Origin: Lentibacillus lipolyticus
Lineage (GTDB): Bacteria; Bacillota; Bacilli; Bacillales; Amphibacillaceae
Length of the DNA: 63,214 nt
Direction: 5' to 3'
Assembly (NCBI GenBank): GCA_004145795.1
Contig: SEIO01000016.1
Location: 1-63,214 of the forward strand
Below the pieces are notes generated by a model that saw only the letters and a list, made by a program, of their open reading frames with translations, searched no databases and had not been told where the DNA came from. Shown piece by piece: positions 18,451-29,657 of the stretch; position 1 is the stretch's first letter; each line of letters starts with the position of its first letter. The translations under genes were made by a program, and so were the position numbers.

Positions 18451-18493
18451 TAAGGGATTTGGATGCACAGATCCGTTTCCGATCGATTGATAG

Positions 18494-18522
18494 TTGACTT
18501 TTCATCGGAAACAGGGTATACT
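18494..18522 (+). promoter_or_regulatory. rplJ-rplL promoter
   Basis: TTGACT and TATACT are 17 nt apart, a strong sigma-A match placed 30 nt before the L10 leader. Confidence 0.78.
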
Positions 18523-18550
18523 ATGATGCGTCATTAATAGAATACGTTGT

Positions 18551-18680
18551 ACCGTAGACAGCAGGTGCGTTTAACGCTTAATTTCCTGCCGAGGTGTTTT
18601 TGTGAACAAATGGCCAATTCTTGTAAGGATGCCGTTTGTAAGAAAGCCTCCATGTCTACATGGAGGCTTTCTTATTCTGA
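18551..18680 (+). promoter_or_regulatory. L10 ribosomal leader with terminator
   Basis: The segment has the blocks typical of Bacillus L10 leaders: CCGTAGACAGCAGGTGCG, then CCTGCCGAGGTG, then a terminator hairpin AAGCCTCCATGT with ACATGGAGGCTT before Ts (about 18644-18674). L10 (with L12) bound to the leader is expected to favour termination. The short frame at 18547-18729 runs through this structure and is not a gene. Confidence 0.88.
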
Positions 18681-18755
18681 ATCAGAAACAATATCACTGA
18701 TCCGTAATATGCGGACAGTTACGGTATAATGAAATGCTTAATAGGAGGTGGAACG

Positions 18756-19262
18756 ATGTCCAATAGTAATATTATTGAGCAAAAGAAGCAGGTTGTGCAG
18801 GAAATCGCTGATAAATTACGTGACAGCCAATCGACATTGCTAGTGGATTACCGAGGATTGGATGTGGCTGAAGTGACGGAGCTGCGTCAACAGCTTCGTG
18901 AAGCAAATGTTGACTTCAAAGTATATAAAAACTCAATGGCTCGTCGTGCAGCTGATGCTGCTGAGTTGAGTGATCTAAATGAAACATTGGTTGGTCCGAC
19001 AGCTATTGCATTCAGTAATGATGATGTAGTTGCTCCGGCTAAGATTTTGAATAACTTTGCTAAAGAACATGATGCACTGGAAATTAAAGGTGGAGTTATC
19101 GAAGGCGAGATTGCAACGCTTGACCAGATTAAGGAGCTTGCTGACCTGCCAAACTACGATGGCATGGTATCTATGCTGCTTAGTGTATTGCAAGCGCCAG
19201 TACGGAACTTCGCTTACGCTGCAAAAGCTATTGCCGATCAAAAAGAAGAACAAGGCGCGTAA
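18756..19262 (+). CDS. rplJ: Ribosomal protein uL10
   Basis: uL10 anchors L7/L12 dimers to the stalk. The 168-residue protein starts at ATG 18756 after AGGAGGTGG; an in-frame start at 18729 lacks a ribosome site. The N-terminal rRNA-binding domain ([24 protein letters not shown]) and the C-terminal helix for L12 are present. Autoregulated through the L10 leader; rplL follows after 67 nt. Confidence 0.96.
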   Translation: MSNSNIIEQKKQVVQEIADKLRDSQSTLLVDYRGLDVAEVTELRQQLREANVDFKVYKNSMARRAADAAELSDLNETLVGPTAIAFSNDDVVAPAKILNNFAKEHDALEIKGGVIEGEIATLDQIKELADLPNYDGMVSMLLSVLQAPVRNFAYAAKAIADQKEEQGA

Positions 19263-19329
19263 TAGAATACGTGTGAACGCAGCATAACGGAATTAAACAC
19301 AACGATTAATATAAAATGGAGGAATAACA

Positions 19330-19695
19330 ATGGATAATCAGCAAATTATTGATGCGATTAAAGAAATGTCTGTTTTGGAATTGAACGATCTTGTTAAAGC
19401 AATTGAAGAAGAATTTGGTGTAACGGCTGCAGCACCGGTTGCTGTTGCAGGTGGAGACGGCGGTGGAGAAGCTGCCGAAGAACAAACTGAATTTAACGTA
19501 GAATTGACTGATGCTGGCGATTCTAAAATTAAAGTTGTTAAAGCTGTCCGTGAAATCACAGGACTTGGCCTTAAAGACGCAAAAGAGCTTGTTGATAACG
19601 CTCCTAAGGCTGTTAAAGAAGGCGCAACGAAAGAAGAAGCAGAAGAAATTAAAGGTCAGCTTGAAGAAGCAGGCGCTACGATAGAACTGAAATAA
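19330..19695 (+). CDS. rplL: Ribosomal protein bL12
   Basis: bL12 is the stalk protein that recruits translation GTPases. The 121-residue protein has the N-terminal dimerisation helices (about 1-35), an Ala/Gly-rich hinge (about 36-55) and the C-terminal factor-binding domain with the [20 protein letters not shown] core. ATGGAGGAAT precedes the ATG. A short imperfect hairpin (GGCTCGTC...GGCGGGCT) after the stop may give partial termination. Confidence 0.97.
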   Translation: MDNQQIIDAIKEMSVLELNDLVKAIEEEFGVTAAAPVAVAGGDGGGEAAEEQTEFNVELTDAGDSKIKVVKAVREITGLGLKDAKELVDNAPKAVKEGATKEEAEEIKGQLEEAGATIELK

Positions 19696-19780
19696 CTTGT
19701 CCCATGGGAAGGCTCGTCGGAAACACGGCGGGCTTTCTATATACCCATCTCCCAAATAATCACGTAAAGCAGGTGCCAAA

Positions 19781-20383
19781 ATGGCTGATCATTACTTTAC
19801 ACACAATCCTCAATCCAACAGTTCACCAAAGAAATGGAAATACAAGTTAAGAGGCAAGGAGTACACATTCGAAAGTGACGATGGCGTTTTTTCAAAGAAT
19901 GGAGTTGATTATGGTTCGAAATTGCTCATTGAACATTTTGAAGAACCTGAAGCAGCGGGTGACTTTTTGGATCTCGGTTGTGGTTACGGTCCGATTGGAA
20001 TCGCGGTTGCTGACAGTTATCAGAAAAGACATATTGTCATGTCGGACGTGAACGAACGTGCAATAGCACTGGCGAAAAAGAATGCGCATCTTAACGGTGT
20101 GGCTAATGCGGAAATAATCCTGAGCGACCGTTTGAACAATCTTAGCGGCCGGCAGTTTGCGTCAGTCCTGACAAATCCGCCAATACGAGCGGGCAAAAAA
20201 GTTATCTATCAAATGTTTGAAGACAGTAAAAACGTATTGCTTTCACACGGCCGGCTGTGGGTGGTTATCCAAAAGAAGCAAGGCGCTCCATCTGCCATGC
20301 GTAAACTAGAAAGTTTGTTCAGCAGCGTGGAGATTGTCGCTCGCAGTAAAGGTTATTACGTGCTGGAAGCTTTTAATAGTTGA
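19781..20383 (+). CDS. RsmC-like small-subunit methyltransferase (YbxB)
   Basis: This 200-residue class I AdoMet methyltransferase resembles the C-terminal half of RsmC and B. subtilis YbxB. The AdoMet site reads FLDLGCGYGPIG (about 64-75) and the catalytic motif is NPPIRAGK (near 129). NPP-type motifs occur in enzymes acting on exocyclic amines, here likely a guanine of 16S rRNA. It sits between rplL and rpoB as in B. subtilis. Its stop codon overlaps the -35 element of the rpoB promoter. Confidence 0.9.
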   Translation: MADHYFTHNPQSNSSPKKWKYKLRGKEYTFESDDGVFSKNGVDYGSKLLIEHFEEPEAAGDFLDLGCGYGPIGIAVADSYQKRHIVMSDVNERAIALAKKNAHLNGVANAEIILSDRLNNLSGRQFASVLTNPPIRAGKKVIYQMFEDSKNVLLSHGRLWVVIQKKQGAPSAMRKLESLFSSVEIVARSKGYYVLEAFNS

Positions 20384-20408
20384 CCTGCGACAGCAGGTGT
20401 GTTAATAT
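20380..20408 (+). promoter_or_regulatory. rpoB promoter
   Basis: TTGACC and TAATAT are 17 nt apart; the -35 element includes the stop codon of the preceding methyltransferase gene. Confidence 0.7.
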
Positions 20409-20887
20409 AGTAAAATGCTAATATGGGACTTCTTTTGTCAATAAAAGTTTTGAATTAAATATAGGATGTATAATTGGTCGGCAAACGGAGACAATGGTAG
20501 AATCGACTACTTTATTCTATGGGCTATGGAACTGTGCTATTCCCATTGTTATCTGTTGTTTGTATTGTTGTCCTTAATCATGGTTGCTGGTCTGTGAGAA
20601 TGGATCCGGCTTCAGTTTTTTTGCCGATTCTTTTTAGACAGTAGCACTTGTGCTATTGTTATTTTGCGCTATATGGTAAGTTGCAATTCCATCAGGGAAA
20701 GTGTCAGAACAATCGGGCTGGGGATGCAGATGACCCTGACCGTCAGCCGGCTGATACGTTTGCCTTATAAACCGATAAAAAAATAGCTGATGACTATATC
20801 AGTTGTTTTTTCATATAATACAGTCATTTTTCAAAGCCCACAGGGTAATAAGACTATGAAAAATGCTTGATTTGAGGGGTGAAGCAG
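20409..20887 (+). other. Long rpoB leader
   Basis: About 470 nt separate the promoter from rpoB with no coding frame. ACAATGG near 20493 and CCATTGT near 20546 can pair over a long loop. A terminator-like hairpin lies near the end (separate entry). No established leader RNA class was recognised. Confidence 0.6.
20778..20812 (+). terminator. Terminator-like hairpin in rpoB leader
   Basis: AAAAAATAGCTGAT (20778-20791) pairs along 14 positions, with two G-T wobbles, with ATCAGTTGTTTTTT (20798-20811) around a 6 nt loop. Six Ts form the end of the 3' arm. It is a candidate attenuator about 75 nt before the rpoB start. Confidence 0.6.
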
Positions 20888-23800
20888 TTGACAGGTCAAC
20901 TAGTTCAGTATGGACGGCACCGCCAGCGCAGAAGTTATGCGCGTATTAGCGAGGTGTTGGAGCTACCGAATCTAATCGAAATCCAAACCGCTTCCTATCA
21001 GTGGTTTTTAGAGGAAGGGATTCGGGAGATGTTTCAGGATATTTCCCCGATTGAGGACTTTGCGGGCAATCTATCACTGGAATTTGTCGATTACAGTCTC
21101 GGGGAGCCCAAATATCCTGTGGACGAATCAAAAGATCGGGATGTCACTTATAATGCCCCGCTTCGTGTGAAAGTCCGTCTGATTAATAACGAGACTGGCG
21201 AAGTGAAAGAACAAGAAGTATTTATGGGTGACTTCCCATTGATGACAGATACTGGCACATTTATTATTAATGGAGCTGAACGAGTGATCGTTTCCCAGCT
21301 TGTTCGGTCACCGAGTGTTTATTACAACGAAAAAATTGATAAGAACGGTAAACGCGGTGTAACGGCTACTGTCATTCCGAACCGCGGTGCATGGCTTGAA
21401 TTTGAGACAGATGCCAAAGATGTTGTTTATGTGAGGATTGACCGCACACGGAAATTGCCAATTACCGTGCTATTGCGCGCATTAGGCTTTGGCACAGATC
21501 AAGAAATTATTGACCTGATTGGTGATAATGAATATCTCAAAAACACGCTGGAAAAAGACAATACGGAAACAACGGAAAAAGCGCTGCTTGAAATCTATGA
21601 GCGCCTTCGTCCTGGCGAGCCACCAACGGTAGAAAATGCCAGAAGTTTGCTTGTTTCTCGTTTCTTTGATCCGAAACGTTATGACCTAGCTCATGTGGGC
21701 CGTTATAAAATAAACAAAAAACTGGATATTAAAGATCGCCTGTTTAATCAGGTGCTGGCGGAACCGATTGTTGATCCGGAAACCGGTGAGGTTATTGCCC
21801 AAAAAGGAGATAAACTCGAGCGCCGGCTGTTGAACAAAATTATCCCTTATTTGGAAAACAATGAAAATATGGCGGGCGAGAAGAGCGTTGAACCGAACGA
21901 AGGTGTTCTGGACGAACCGATTCGTCTGCAGTCAATAAAAATCATCGATCCAACTGACCCAGATGGCGAGCATCAGCTGGAAGTTATCGGCAATGCAAAT
22001 GTGGACGATAGTACAAAACATATTACACCGGCCGATATTTTATCAGCAATCAGTTATTTCTTTAACTTACTGCATCGTGTCGGCGGCACAGATGATATAG
22101 ACCATCTGGGTAACCGTCGTCTGCGTTCTGTGGGCGAACTGTTGCAGAACCAGTTCCGGATTGGTCTCTCACGGATGGAACGGGTTGTGCGTGAACGTAT
22201 GTCCATCCAGGATACATCAAGCATAACACCGCAGCAGCTGATCAATATCCGCCCTGTGATAGCGTCCATTAAAGAGTTTTTTGGTAGTTCACAGCTTTCC
22301 CAGTTCATGGATCAGACAAATCCGCTGGGAGAACTGACGCATAAACGCCGTCTGTCGGCACTCGGACCAGGTGGGCTGACCCGTGAGCGCGCTGGCTTTG
22401 AAGTGCGTGACGTGCACTATTCCCACTATGGCCGCATGTGTCCAATCGAAACACCGGAAGGGCCGAATATTGGTCTGATTAACTCGTTGTCCAGCTATGC
22501 AAAGGTTAATAAATTCGGATTTATCGAAACACCATATCGGCGTGTTGATCAGGAGACAGGAAAGGTGACAACCGAATCGGATTACCTGACAGCGGACGAG
22601 GAAGATAACTACGTTGTAGCACAGGCAAACGCCCGGCTTAATGAAGACGGCACATTTGCAGATGAAGAAGTTATTGCACGTTTCCGTGGGGAAAACACAG
22701 TCGTCCCGCGTGAGAAAATTGACTACATGGACGTGTCGCCTAAACAGGTGGTTTCAGCTGCGACAGCATGTATTCCATTTCTGGAAAACGACGACTCCAA
22801 CCGTGCGTTGATGGGTGCGAACATGCAGCGCCAAGCAGTACCACTGATGGAACCACAGGCACCAATCGTTGGAACCGGAATGGAGTATGTTTCCGGTAAA
22901 GATTCAGGTGCAGCAATTATTTGCCGTAACGAAGGCATTGTTGAACACGTCGAAGCTAAAGAAGTTCGTGTCCGTCGTATTTCTGAGGTTGACGGCAAAG
23001 AAGTGAAAGGCGATTTGGATGTTTATCGTCTTCAGAAATACATCCGTTCCAACCAGGGGACATGTTACAACCAGCGGCCGATTGTGAGCAAAGGTGATCG
23101 TGTTACGAAAGGCGAAATCCTGGCCGACGGACCGTCCATGGAAGATGGTGAATTGGCACTGGGCCGCAATGCGCTTGTCGGTTTCATGACATGGGAAGGT
23201 TATAACTATGAGGATGCCGTCATCATGAGTGAGCGTATGGTTAAAGATGATGACTTCACATCCATTCACATTGAAGAATACGAATCAGAAGCGCGTGATA
23301 CAAAACTTGGACCAGAGGAAATAACACGGGATATACCGAACGTAGGTGAAGACGCCCTGAAAAACCTTAATGAGGACGGAATTATCCGTATTGGAGCGGA
23401 GGTTTCTGATGGTGATATCCTCGTTGGTAAAGTGACACCTAAAGGGGTAACAGAGCTGTCTGCTGAAGAACGGCTTCTGCATGCTATTTTTGGAGAAAAG
23501 GCACGGGAAGTTCGAGATACGTCACTGCGCGTACCGCACGGAGCGGGCGGCATTGTTCTGGAGGTTAAGATTTTCAACCGTGAAGACGGTGATGAATTAC
23601 CACCAGGAGTTAACCATCTTGTACGTGTTTATATCGTTCAGAAACGAAAGATATCAGAAGGGGACAAAATGGCTGGAAGGCACGGAAACAAAGGTGTTAT
23701 TTCCAAAATACTGCCCGAGGAAGATATGCCGTACCTGCCGGATGGCACGCCGCTTGATATTATGCTGAACCCACTCGGTGTTCCTTCAAGAATGAATATC

Positions 23801-24433
23801 GGACAGGTGTTCGAGCTGCACTTGGGTATGGCGGCGCGTCAGCTTGGCTTGCATATGGCCACGCCTGTGTTTGATGGTGCAACAGAAGAAGACGTCTTGG
23901 AAACAATGCAAGAGGCAGGAATATCAAAGGACTTCAAAACGGTACTTTACGATGGAAGAACAGGCGATCCATTTGATAATCGTATTTCTGTTGGTGTTAT
24001 GTACATGATTAAGCTGGCTCACATGGTTGACGACAAATTGCATGCCCGCTCTACTGGCCCATACTCACTGGTTACCCAGCAGCCGCTGGGCGGAAAGGCA
24101 CAATTTGGCGGACAGCGTTTTGGTGAAATGGAAGTTTGGGCTCTTGAAGCTTACGGTGCTGCGTACACGCTACAGGAAATTCTGACAGTGAAATCTGATG
24201 ATGTTGTCGGTCGTGTAAAAGCGTATGAATCAATCGTGAAAGGCGATAATGTTACAGAACCGGGAGTGCCGGAGTCATTTAAAGTACTTATTAAAGAACT
24301 GCAGAGCCTTGGAATGGACGTGAAGATGTTATCCAGTGATGAGTCTGAGATTGAAATGCAGGAGCTGGAAGAAGAAGAAGATGCACAGGCAGCAGGCAAA
24401 TTGAACCTGGAAGCTGAAGAAAGCTCACAGTGA
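20888..24433 (+). CDS. rpoB: RNA polymerase beta subunit
   Basis: RpoB forms one half of the polymerase active-site cleft. The 1181-residue protein starts at TTG 20888 behind AGGGGTGA, giving [16 protein letters not shown] as in B. subtilis; a GTG at 20879 overlaps the ribosome site. The rifampicin region ([12 protein letters not shown] to [12 protein letters not shown]) has the usual sensitive-type residues. The [16 protein letters not shown] and [24 protein letters not shown] blocks of the active centre and clamp are intact. The acidic C-terminal tail is shorter than in B. subtilis. Confidence 0.97.
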   Translation: MTGQLVQYGRHRQRRSYARISEVLELPNLIEIQTASYQWFLEEGIREMFQDISPIEDFAGNLSLEFVDYSLGEPKYPVDESKDRDVTYNAPLRVKVRLINNETGEVKEQEVFMGDFPLMTDTGTFIINGAERVIVSQLVRSPSVYYNEKIDKNGKRGVTATVIPNRGAWLEFETDAKDVVYVRIDRTRKLPITVLLRALGFGTDQEIIDLIGDNEYLKNTLEKDNTETTEKALLEIYERLRPGEPPTVENARSLLVSRFFDPKRYDLAHVGRYKINKKLDIKDRLFNQVLAEPIVDPETGEVIAQKGDKLERRLLNKIIPYLENNENMAGEKSVEPNEGVLDEPIRLQSIKIIDPTDPDGEHQLEVIGNANVDDSTKHITPADILSAISYFFNLLHRVGGTDDIDHLGNRRLRSVGELLQNQFRIGLSRMERVVRERMSIQDTSSITPQQLINIRPVIASIKEFFGSSQLSQFMDQTNPLGELTHKRRLSALGPGGLTRERAGFEVRDVHYSHYGRMCPIETPEGPNIGLINSLSSYAKVNKFGFIETPYRRVDQETGKVTTESDYLTADEEDNYVVAQANARLNEDGTFADEEVIARFRGENTVVPREKIDYMDVSPKQVVSAATACIPFLENDDSNRALMGANMQRQAVPLMEPQAPIVGTGMEYVSGKDSGAAIICRNEGIVEHVEAKEVRVRRISEVDGKEVKGDLDVYRLQKYIRSNQGTCYNQRPIVSKGDRVTKGEILADGPSMEDGELALGRNALVGFMTWEGYNYEDAVIMSERMVKDDDFTSIHIEEYESEARDTKLGPEEITRDIPNVGEDALKNLNEDGIIRIGAEVSDGDILVGKVTPKGVTELSAEERLLHAIFGEKAREVRDTSLRVPHGAGGIVLEVKIFNREDGDELPPGVNHLVRVYIVQKRKISEGDKMAGRHGNKGVISKILPEEDMPYLPDGTPLDIMLNPLGVPSRMNIGQVFELHLGMAARQLGLHMATPVFDGATEEDVLETMQEAGISKDFKTVLYDGRTGDPFDNRISVGVMYMIKLAHMVDDKLHARSTGPYSLVTQQPLGGKAQFGGQRFGEMEVWALEAYGAAYTLQEILTVKSDDVVGRVKAYESIVKGDNVTEPGVPESFKVLIKELQSLGMDVKMLSSDESEIEMQELEEEEDAQAAGKLNLEAEESSQ

Positions 24434-24562
24434 CAGAACACTTTACGGAACGATGAACAGCGCGGGTAAGGTGGGATCAGCCGTATAGCAGATTTCACCT
24501 TCCACTTTCATCGTAACTTCAGGTTTACAGGAAAATCGGACACTAAAAAGGGAGGTAGACCC

Positions 24563-27500
24563 TTGCTGGATGTAAATAATTTTGAGTATATGAAAATCGG
24601 GTTGGCTTCATCGGAAAAAATTCGCTCATGGTCGTACGGTGAAGTCAAAAAACCGGAAACAATCAACTATCGCACATTAAAGCCTGAAAAAGATGGGCTG
24701 TTTTGCGAGCGTATTTTTGGCCCACAAAAAGACTGGGAGTGCCATTGTGGGAAGTATAAACGTGTACGCTATAAAGGGGTCGTCTGCGATCGGTGCGGCG
24801 TAGAAGTTACTAAGGCAAAAGTACGCCGCGAACGCATGGGTCACATTGAACTGGCCGCACCAATATCCCATATATGGTACTTTAAAGGGATACCAAGTCG
24901 CATGGGTCTTGTATTAGATATGTCACCACGTGCACTGGAAGAAGTTATTTACTTTGCTGCATACATTGTCACGGAACCTGGCGACACGCCGCTTGAAAAG
25001 AAACAGCTGCTTTCTGAAAAAGAATACCGGGCCTATTATGATAAATACGGCGCTACGTTTAAGGCGCAAATGGGAGCAGAGGCAATCCGCAAACTGCTGG
25101 AGGATATCGACCTTGAAAAAGAAGTCGAGACACTCAAAGAAGAACTAAAAACAGCACAGGGGCAACGCAGAACCCGTGCCATCAAACGGCTTGAGGTTCT
25201 TGAATCATTTCGCAACTCCGGAAATGATACATCATGGATGGTTCTTGATGTGTTGCCAATCATCCCGCCGGAAATCCGACCGATGGTCCAGCTTGATGGC
25301 GGGCGTTTCGCGACATCGGATTTGAATGACTTGTACCGTCGTGTTATTAACCGCAACAACCGGCTTAAGCGGCTTCTTGATCTTGGTGCGCCAAGCATAA
25401 TTGTGCAAAATGAAAAGCGGATGCTGCAGGAATCGGTTGATGCGCTCATCGATAACGGACGTCGTGGACGCCCGGTTACAGGCCCTGGAAATCGTCCGTT
25501 AAAATCCCTTTCCCATATGCTGAAAGGAAAGCAGGGACGTTTCCGTCAGAACCTGCTTGGTAAACGGGTGGACTACTCTGGTCGTTCCGTTATTGTTGTT
25601 GGACCAAGCCTGAAGATGTATCAATGTGGTTTGCCAAAAGAAATGGCACTGGAATTGTTTAAACCATTCATCATGAAGGAGTTGGTCGAAAAAGGCTACT
25701 CGCACAATATCAAATCAGCTAAACGGAAAATTGAACGCGTGCATCCGGAAGTGTGGGATGTCCTAGAAGAAGTTATTAAAGAACATCCGGTATTACTGAA
25801 CCGTGCGCCAACGCTGCACCGTCTCGGAATTCAGGCATTTGAACCAGTGTTGGTTGAAGGCCGCGCTATCCGATTGCATCCACTCGTATGTACAGCCTAT
25901 AACGCTGACTTTGATGGTGACCAGATGGCTGTTCACGTGCCACTTTCTGCGGAGGCGCAGGCAGAAGCACGCGTCCTAATGCTTGCTGCTCAAAATATCC
26001 TTAATCCGAAAGACGGTAAACCAGTTGTGACACCATCACAGGATATGGTTCTGGGTAACTACTATTTGACCCTTGAACGTGCCGGGGCAATTGGAGAAGG
26101 AAGCCGGTTTAAAGACACAGCAGAAGCACTGCTTGCCTATCAGAACGGCTATGTTCACTTGCATACAAGAGTTGCGATTAAAGCATCCAGCTTGAATAAA
26201 AAGGCGTTCACGGCAGAACAACAGGATCAAATGCTTATAACGACCATCGGTAAACTTATTTTCAATGAGATTTTGCCGGAATCATTCCCGTATATCAATG
26301 AACCGACGAAACACAATCTGGAATTGGAGACACCGGATAAATACTTTGTTGAGCAAGGATCTGATATCCCAGAAGAAATACGCAAGCGTGACCTCGTTCC
26401 CCCGTTCAAGAAAGGTATATTGGGTGACGTCATCGCAGAGGTGTTCAAACGATTCAAGATTACAGAAACGTCCAGAATGCTTGACCGCATGAAAGACTTA
26501 GGTTTCAGTTACTCAACAAAAGCCGGTATGACGGTTGGCGTTTCCGATATTGTTGTACTCGAGGAAAAAGAAGCGATACTTGACGATGCACAAACGAAAG
26601 TGGATAAAGTACAGAAACAATTCCGACGTGGTCTGATTACGGATGATGAGCGATATGACCGGGTAATTGCAATCTGGTCAAAAGCCAAAGATGACATTCA
26701 GGAACGTCTGATGGAATCACTAGATAAACGCAATCCAATCTTCATGATGAGTGATTCCGGAGCCAGGGGTAATGCGTCTAACTTCACACAGCTGGCAGGC
26801 ATGCGTGGTTTGATGGCGAACCCGGCAGGTAAGATAATTGAATTGCCGATTAAGTCCAGCTTCCGTGAAGGACTGACGGTACTTGAATACTTTATTTCTA
26901 CGCACGGTGCCCGTAAAGGTCTGGCTGACACGGCGCTGAAGACAGCTGACTCCGGATATTTAACACGGCGTCTTGTTGACGTGGCCCAGGATGTTATTAT
27001 CCGTGAAGATGATTGTGGAACCGACCGAGGCCTGACAGTGTCTGCGCTTAAGGAGGGCACTGAGTTGATTGAGCCGCTTGTTGACCGACTTGTCGGACGT
27101 ACTGCGTTTGAAACTGTGCGACATCCGGAAACAGGCGAAATCATTACTGAGAAAAACGAAGTAATGTCAGAGGACCAGGCAAAAAGAATTACCGAAGCAG
27201 GTATTGAAGAAGTTATCATTCGCTCAGCATTTACATGCAACACGAAACACGGGGTCTGCAAGAAATGTTATGGACGCAACCTCGCAACCGGTGATGAGGT
27301 TGAAGTGGGTGAAGCAGTGGGTATTATTGCCGCTCAATCCATTGGTGAACCTGGTACACAGCTGACCATGCGCACATTCCATACAGGTGGTGTTGCGGGA
27401 GACGATATTACACAGGGTCTGCCGCGTATCCAAGAACTGTTTGAAGCGCGTAATCCAAAAGGGCAGGCTGTCATTAGTGAAGTGCATGGTAATGTAGAGG

Positions 27501-28174
27501 AAATAAAAGAAGGAAAAGATAAACAGGAGATTGTTGTCCAAGGTGAAGTGGAACAGCGCACCTATCCGGTACCATATAACGCACGTATGAAAGTTACTGT
27601 AGGCGACCAGGTAGTTGCCGGACAGGAACTTACAGAAGGTTCGGTTGATCCAAAAGAACTGCTGAAAGTGCAAGGCATTGAGGGGGTACAGCAATATTTG
27701 CTGCGTGAAGTACAAAAAGTATACCGCATGCAAGGTGTTGAAATTGGCGACAAGCACGTCGAAGTAATGGTCCGTCAGATGATGCGTAAAATCCGCGTTG
27801 TTGAATCCGGTGATACAAATGAACTCCCTGGTTCATTACTAGAGATCCACCAATTCAAAGAGGCGATTCAGAAGGTGCTCGAAGAAGGCGGTCAGCCGGC
27901 AGTCGGTAAACCGGTATTGCTTGGAATTACGAAGGCATCCTTGGAAACAGACTCATTCTTGTCTGCTGCATCCTTCCAGGAAACAACCCGTGTGCTCACA
28001 GATGCAGCGATTAAAGGCAAGCGTGATGAACTGCTTGGTCTGAAAGAGAATGTGATCATCGGTAAACTGGTTCCGGCCGGTACTGGCATACATCGTTACC
28101 GCGGACTGGAAACAGACACAGATGAACCGGAGGAACATGCAGAAGAGCAGGATGAGACAGAGACCGTACAATAA
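24563..28174 (+). CDS. rpoC: RNA polymerase beta' subunit
   Basis: RpoC carries the catalytic magnesium. The 1203-residue protein has the N-terminal zinc site (CHCGKYKR and CDRCGVEV), the active-site triad in [10 protein letters not shown] near 446-455, the second zinc cluster (CGTDRG to CKKCYGRN), and the bridge and trigger elements around [19 protein letters not shown] 24563 follows GGGAGG. The 129 nt gap after rpoB includes an imperfect AAGGTG/CACCTT hairpin. The C-terminus ends in a short acidic tail. Confidence 0.97.
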   Translation: MLDVNNFEYMKIGLASSEKIRSWSYGEVKKPETINYRTLKPEKDGLFCERIFGPQKDWECHCGKYKRVRYKGVVCDRCGVEVTKAKVRRERMGHIELAAPISHIWYFKGIPSRMGLVLDMSPRALEEVIYFAAYIVTEPGDTPLEKKQLLSEKEYRAYYDKYGATFKAQMGAEAIRKLLEDIDLEKEVETLKEELKTAQGQRRTRAIKRLEVLESFRNSGNDTSWMVLDVLPIIPPEIRPMVQLDGGRFATSDLNDLYRRVINRNNRLKRLLDLGAPSIIVQNEKRMLQESVDALIDNGRRGRPVTGPGNRPLKSLSHMLKGKQGRFRQNLLGKRVDYSGRSVIVVGPSLKMYQCGLPKEMALELFKPFIMKELVEKGYSHNIKSAKRKIERVHPEVWDVLEEVIKEHPVLLNRAPTLHRLGIQAFEPVLVEGRAIRLHPLVCTAYNADFDGDQMAVHVPLSAEAQAEARVLMLAAQNILNPKDGKPVVTPSQDMVLGNYYLTLERAGAIGEGSRFKDTAEALLAYQNGYVHLHTRVAIKASSLNKKAFTAEQQDQMLITTIGKLIFNEILPESFPYINEPTKHNLELETPDKYFVEQGSDIPEEIRKRDLVPPFKKGILGDVIAEVFKRFKITETSRMLDRMKDLGFSYSTKAGMTVGVSDIVVLEEKEAILDDAQTKVDKVQKQFRRGLITDDERYDRVIAIWSKAKDDIQERLMESLDKRNPIFMMSDSGARGNASNFTQLAGMRGLMANPAGKIIELPIKSSFREGLTVLEYFISTHGARKGLADTALKTADSGYLTRRLVDVAQDVIIREDDCGTDRGLTVSALKEGTELIEPLVDRLVGRTAFETVRHPETGEIITEKNEVMSEDQAKRITEAGIEEVIIRSAFTCNTKHGVCKKCYGRNLATGDEVEVGEAVGIIAAQSIGEPGTQLTMRTFHTGGVAGDDITQGLPRIQELFEARNPKGQAVISEVHGNVEEIKEGKDKQEIVVQGEVEQRTYPVPYNARMKVTVGDQVVAGQELTEGSVDPKELLKVQGIEGVQQYLLREVQKVYRMQGVEIGDKHVEVMVRQMMRKIRVVESGDTNELPGSLLEIHQFKEAIQKVLEEGGQPAVGKPVLLGITKASLETDSFLSAASFQETTRVLTDAAIKGKRDELLGLKENVIIGKLVPAGTGIHRYRGLETDTDEPEEHAEEQDETETVQ

Positions 28175-28221
28175 ATATGCATGAAAAAATCGGGAGCACC
28201 TAAAAATAAATGGAAATAACA

Positions 28222-28250
28222 TTGACAATAAAAAAAGAGAATGGTAATAT
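28222..28250 (+). promoter_or_regulatory. Promoter of the L7Ae-rpsL-rpsG-fusA unit
   Basis: TTGACA and TAATAT are 17 nt apart, a near-consensus promoter in the 122 nt gap after rpoC. Confidence 0.78.
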
Positions 28251-28296
28251 ATCCAGGGTGCTTCCGATTACATTTGTTACTTTGGAGGATATGTGA

Positions 28297-28548
28297 ATGT
28301 CTTATGAAAAAGTGACCCGGTTTCAGGCAAATCTGGTAATCGGAACAAAGCAAACACTTAAAGCAATGAAAAATGGTGCTGCAAGTGAAGTGTTTATTGC
28401 TGATGATGCGGACCGACAGATCACACAATCGGTAGAAAACCTTGCTGATGAGTTAGGGATACCATGTCGTCGCGTAGATTCCAAAAAGAAACTGGGTTCT
28501 GCTTGTGGAATCGATGTTGACGCATCAGCTGTAGCAGTAAAACAATAA
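28297..28548 (+). CDS. rplGB: L7Ae-family K-turn RNA-binding protein (YbxF)
   Basis: The 83-residue protein is a bacterial L7Ae/L30e-family member. B. subtilis YbxF binds RNA kink-turns in vitro. The core has VIGTKQTLKAMKNGAASEVFIADDAD and a C-terminal GSACGIDVDASAVAV strand typical of the fold. TTGGAGGA precedes the ATG. The position between rpoC and rpsL is conserved in Bacillus. Confidence 0.92.
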   Translation: MSYEKVTRFQANLVIGTKQTLKAMKNGAASEVFIADDADRQITQSVENLADELGIPCRRVDSKKKLGSACGIDVDASAVAVKQ

Positions 28549-28686
28549 AAGTTTTGGCGACACACTCGCGAAAGCTTTGTTTTTTGCAAAAAGATGAACC
28601 ACCTGGCCATGTGGTATTGCAGGCTAGGCGATCTGTCAGTAATCTGCAGGTCATAAACATTACTATTTGAAGGGAGGAAAATAGAT

Positions 28687-29106
28687 ATGCCTACAATAAA
28701 TCAACTTGTACGCAAAGGCCGCGTGAGCAAGCCAAAAAAATACGACTCACCAGCGCTGAACCGTGGATATAACAGCTTTAAGAAGGAATTTACAAAGCTT
28801 AATTCCCCTCAAAAGCGTGGTGTCTGTACGCGTGTTGGTACATTAACACCTAAGAAGCCGAACTCAGCGCTTCGTAAATATGCACGTGTTCGCCTTTCAA
28901 ACAGCATGGAAGTTACTGCATATATTCCAGGGATTGGCCACAATCTGCAAGAACACAGTGTTGTGCTTATTCGTGGCGGCCGTGTTAAAGACTTGCCGGG
29001 TGTACGTTATCACATCGTCCGCGGTGCACTTGACACAGCCGGTGTTGAAGGCCGTGCCAAAGGTCGTTCTAAATACGGTACGAAGAAACCAAAAGCTAAG
29101 AAGTAA
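28687..29106 (+). CDS. rpsL: Ribosomal protein uS12
   Basis: uS12 lines the decoding centre. The 139-residue protein has the [11 protein letters not shown] loop (with the lysine linked to streptomycin response) and the [13 protein letters not shown] loop, both in the common sensitive form. GGGAGG precedes the ATG. It is the first gene of the classical str cluster rpsL-rpsG-fusA-tuf; rpsG follows after 38 nt. Confidence 0.98.
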   Translation: MPTINQLVRKGRVSKPKKYDSPALNRGYNSFKKEFTKLNSPQKRGVCTRVGTLTPKKPNSALRKYARVRLSNSMEVTAYIPGIGHNLQEHSVVLIRGGRVKDLPGVRYHIVRGALDTAGVEGRAKGRSKYGTKKPKAKK

Positions 29107-29144
29107 TATTTTGATAACACAGATACAGGAAAGGAGGGGGACAT

Positions 29145-29615
29145 ATGCCACGTAAAGGACCAGTACCTAAACGCGATGTCTTACCGGATCCGTTATACAG
29201 TTCGAAACTAGTTACACGTTTGATTAATCAGATAATGATAGACGGTAAACGAGGCAAAGCACAAAAAATACTTTATCGTGCATTTGAAATCGTTTCTGAA
29301 CGGAGCGGTCAAGATGCAATGGAGGTTTTTGAACAGGCGATGAAAAACGTTATGCCTGTATTGGAAGTCCGCGCACGCCGTGTTGGTGGTTCGAACTACC
29401 AGGTTCCGATGGAGGTTCGTCCGGAACGTCGTCAAGCCCTAGGATTGCGCTATATTGTCAACTACTCACGTCTCCGTGGTGAGAAGACAATGGAAGAGCG
29501 ACTTGCAAACGAAATCCTGGATGCTTCTAATAACACTGGGGCATCTGTTAAGCGGCGAGAAGAATTGCACAAAATGGCAGAAGCCAACAAAGCATTTGCG
29601 CATTATCGCTGGTAA
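29145..29615 (+). CDS. rpsG: Ribosomal protein uS7
   Basis: uS7 nucleates assembly of the small-subunit head and touches E-site tRNA. The 156-residue protein has the [15 protein letters not shown] start and the [21 protein letters not shown] beta-hairpin. AAAGGAGGGGG precedes the ATG. Second gene of the str cluster, 42 nt before fusA. Confidence 0.98.
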   Translation: MPRKGPVPKRDVLPDPLYSSKLVTRLINQIMIDGKRGKAQKILYRAFEIVSERSGQDAMEVFEQAMKNVMPVLEVRARRVGGSNYQVPMEVRPERRQALGLRYIVNYSRLRGEKTMEERLANEILDASNNTGASVKRREELHKMAEANKAFAHYRW

Positions 29616-29657
29616 TAACAACCCTATAATAGCTTACAACGGAAAGGAGAAGAATAC

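Noticed and set aside
18547-18729. 60-codon open frame upstream of rplJ
   Set aside because: It coincides with the L10 leader and its terminator hairpin, which explain the sequence better.
22291-22420. Possible rifampicin-resistance changes in rpoB
   Set aside because: The residues in the rifampicin region are the common sensitive ones as far as I can read them.
28810-29010. Possible streptomycin-resistance change in rpsL
   Set aside because: The two lysine loops (TPKKPNS and GGRVKDLPG) have the normal residues.
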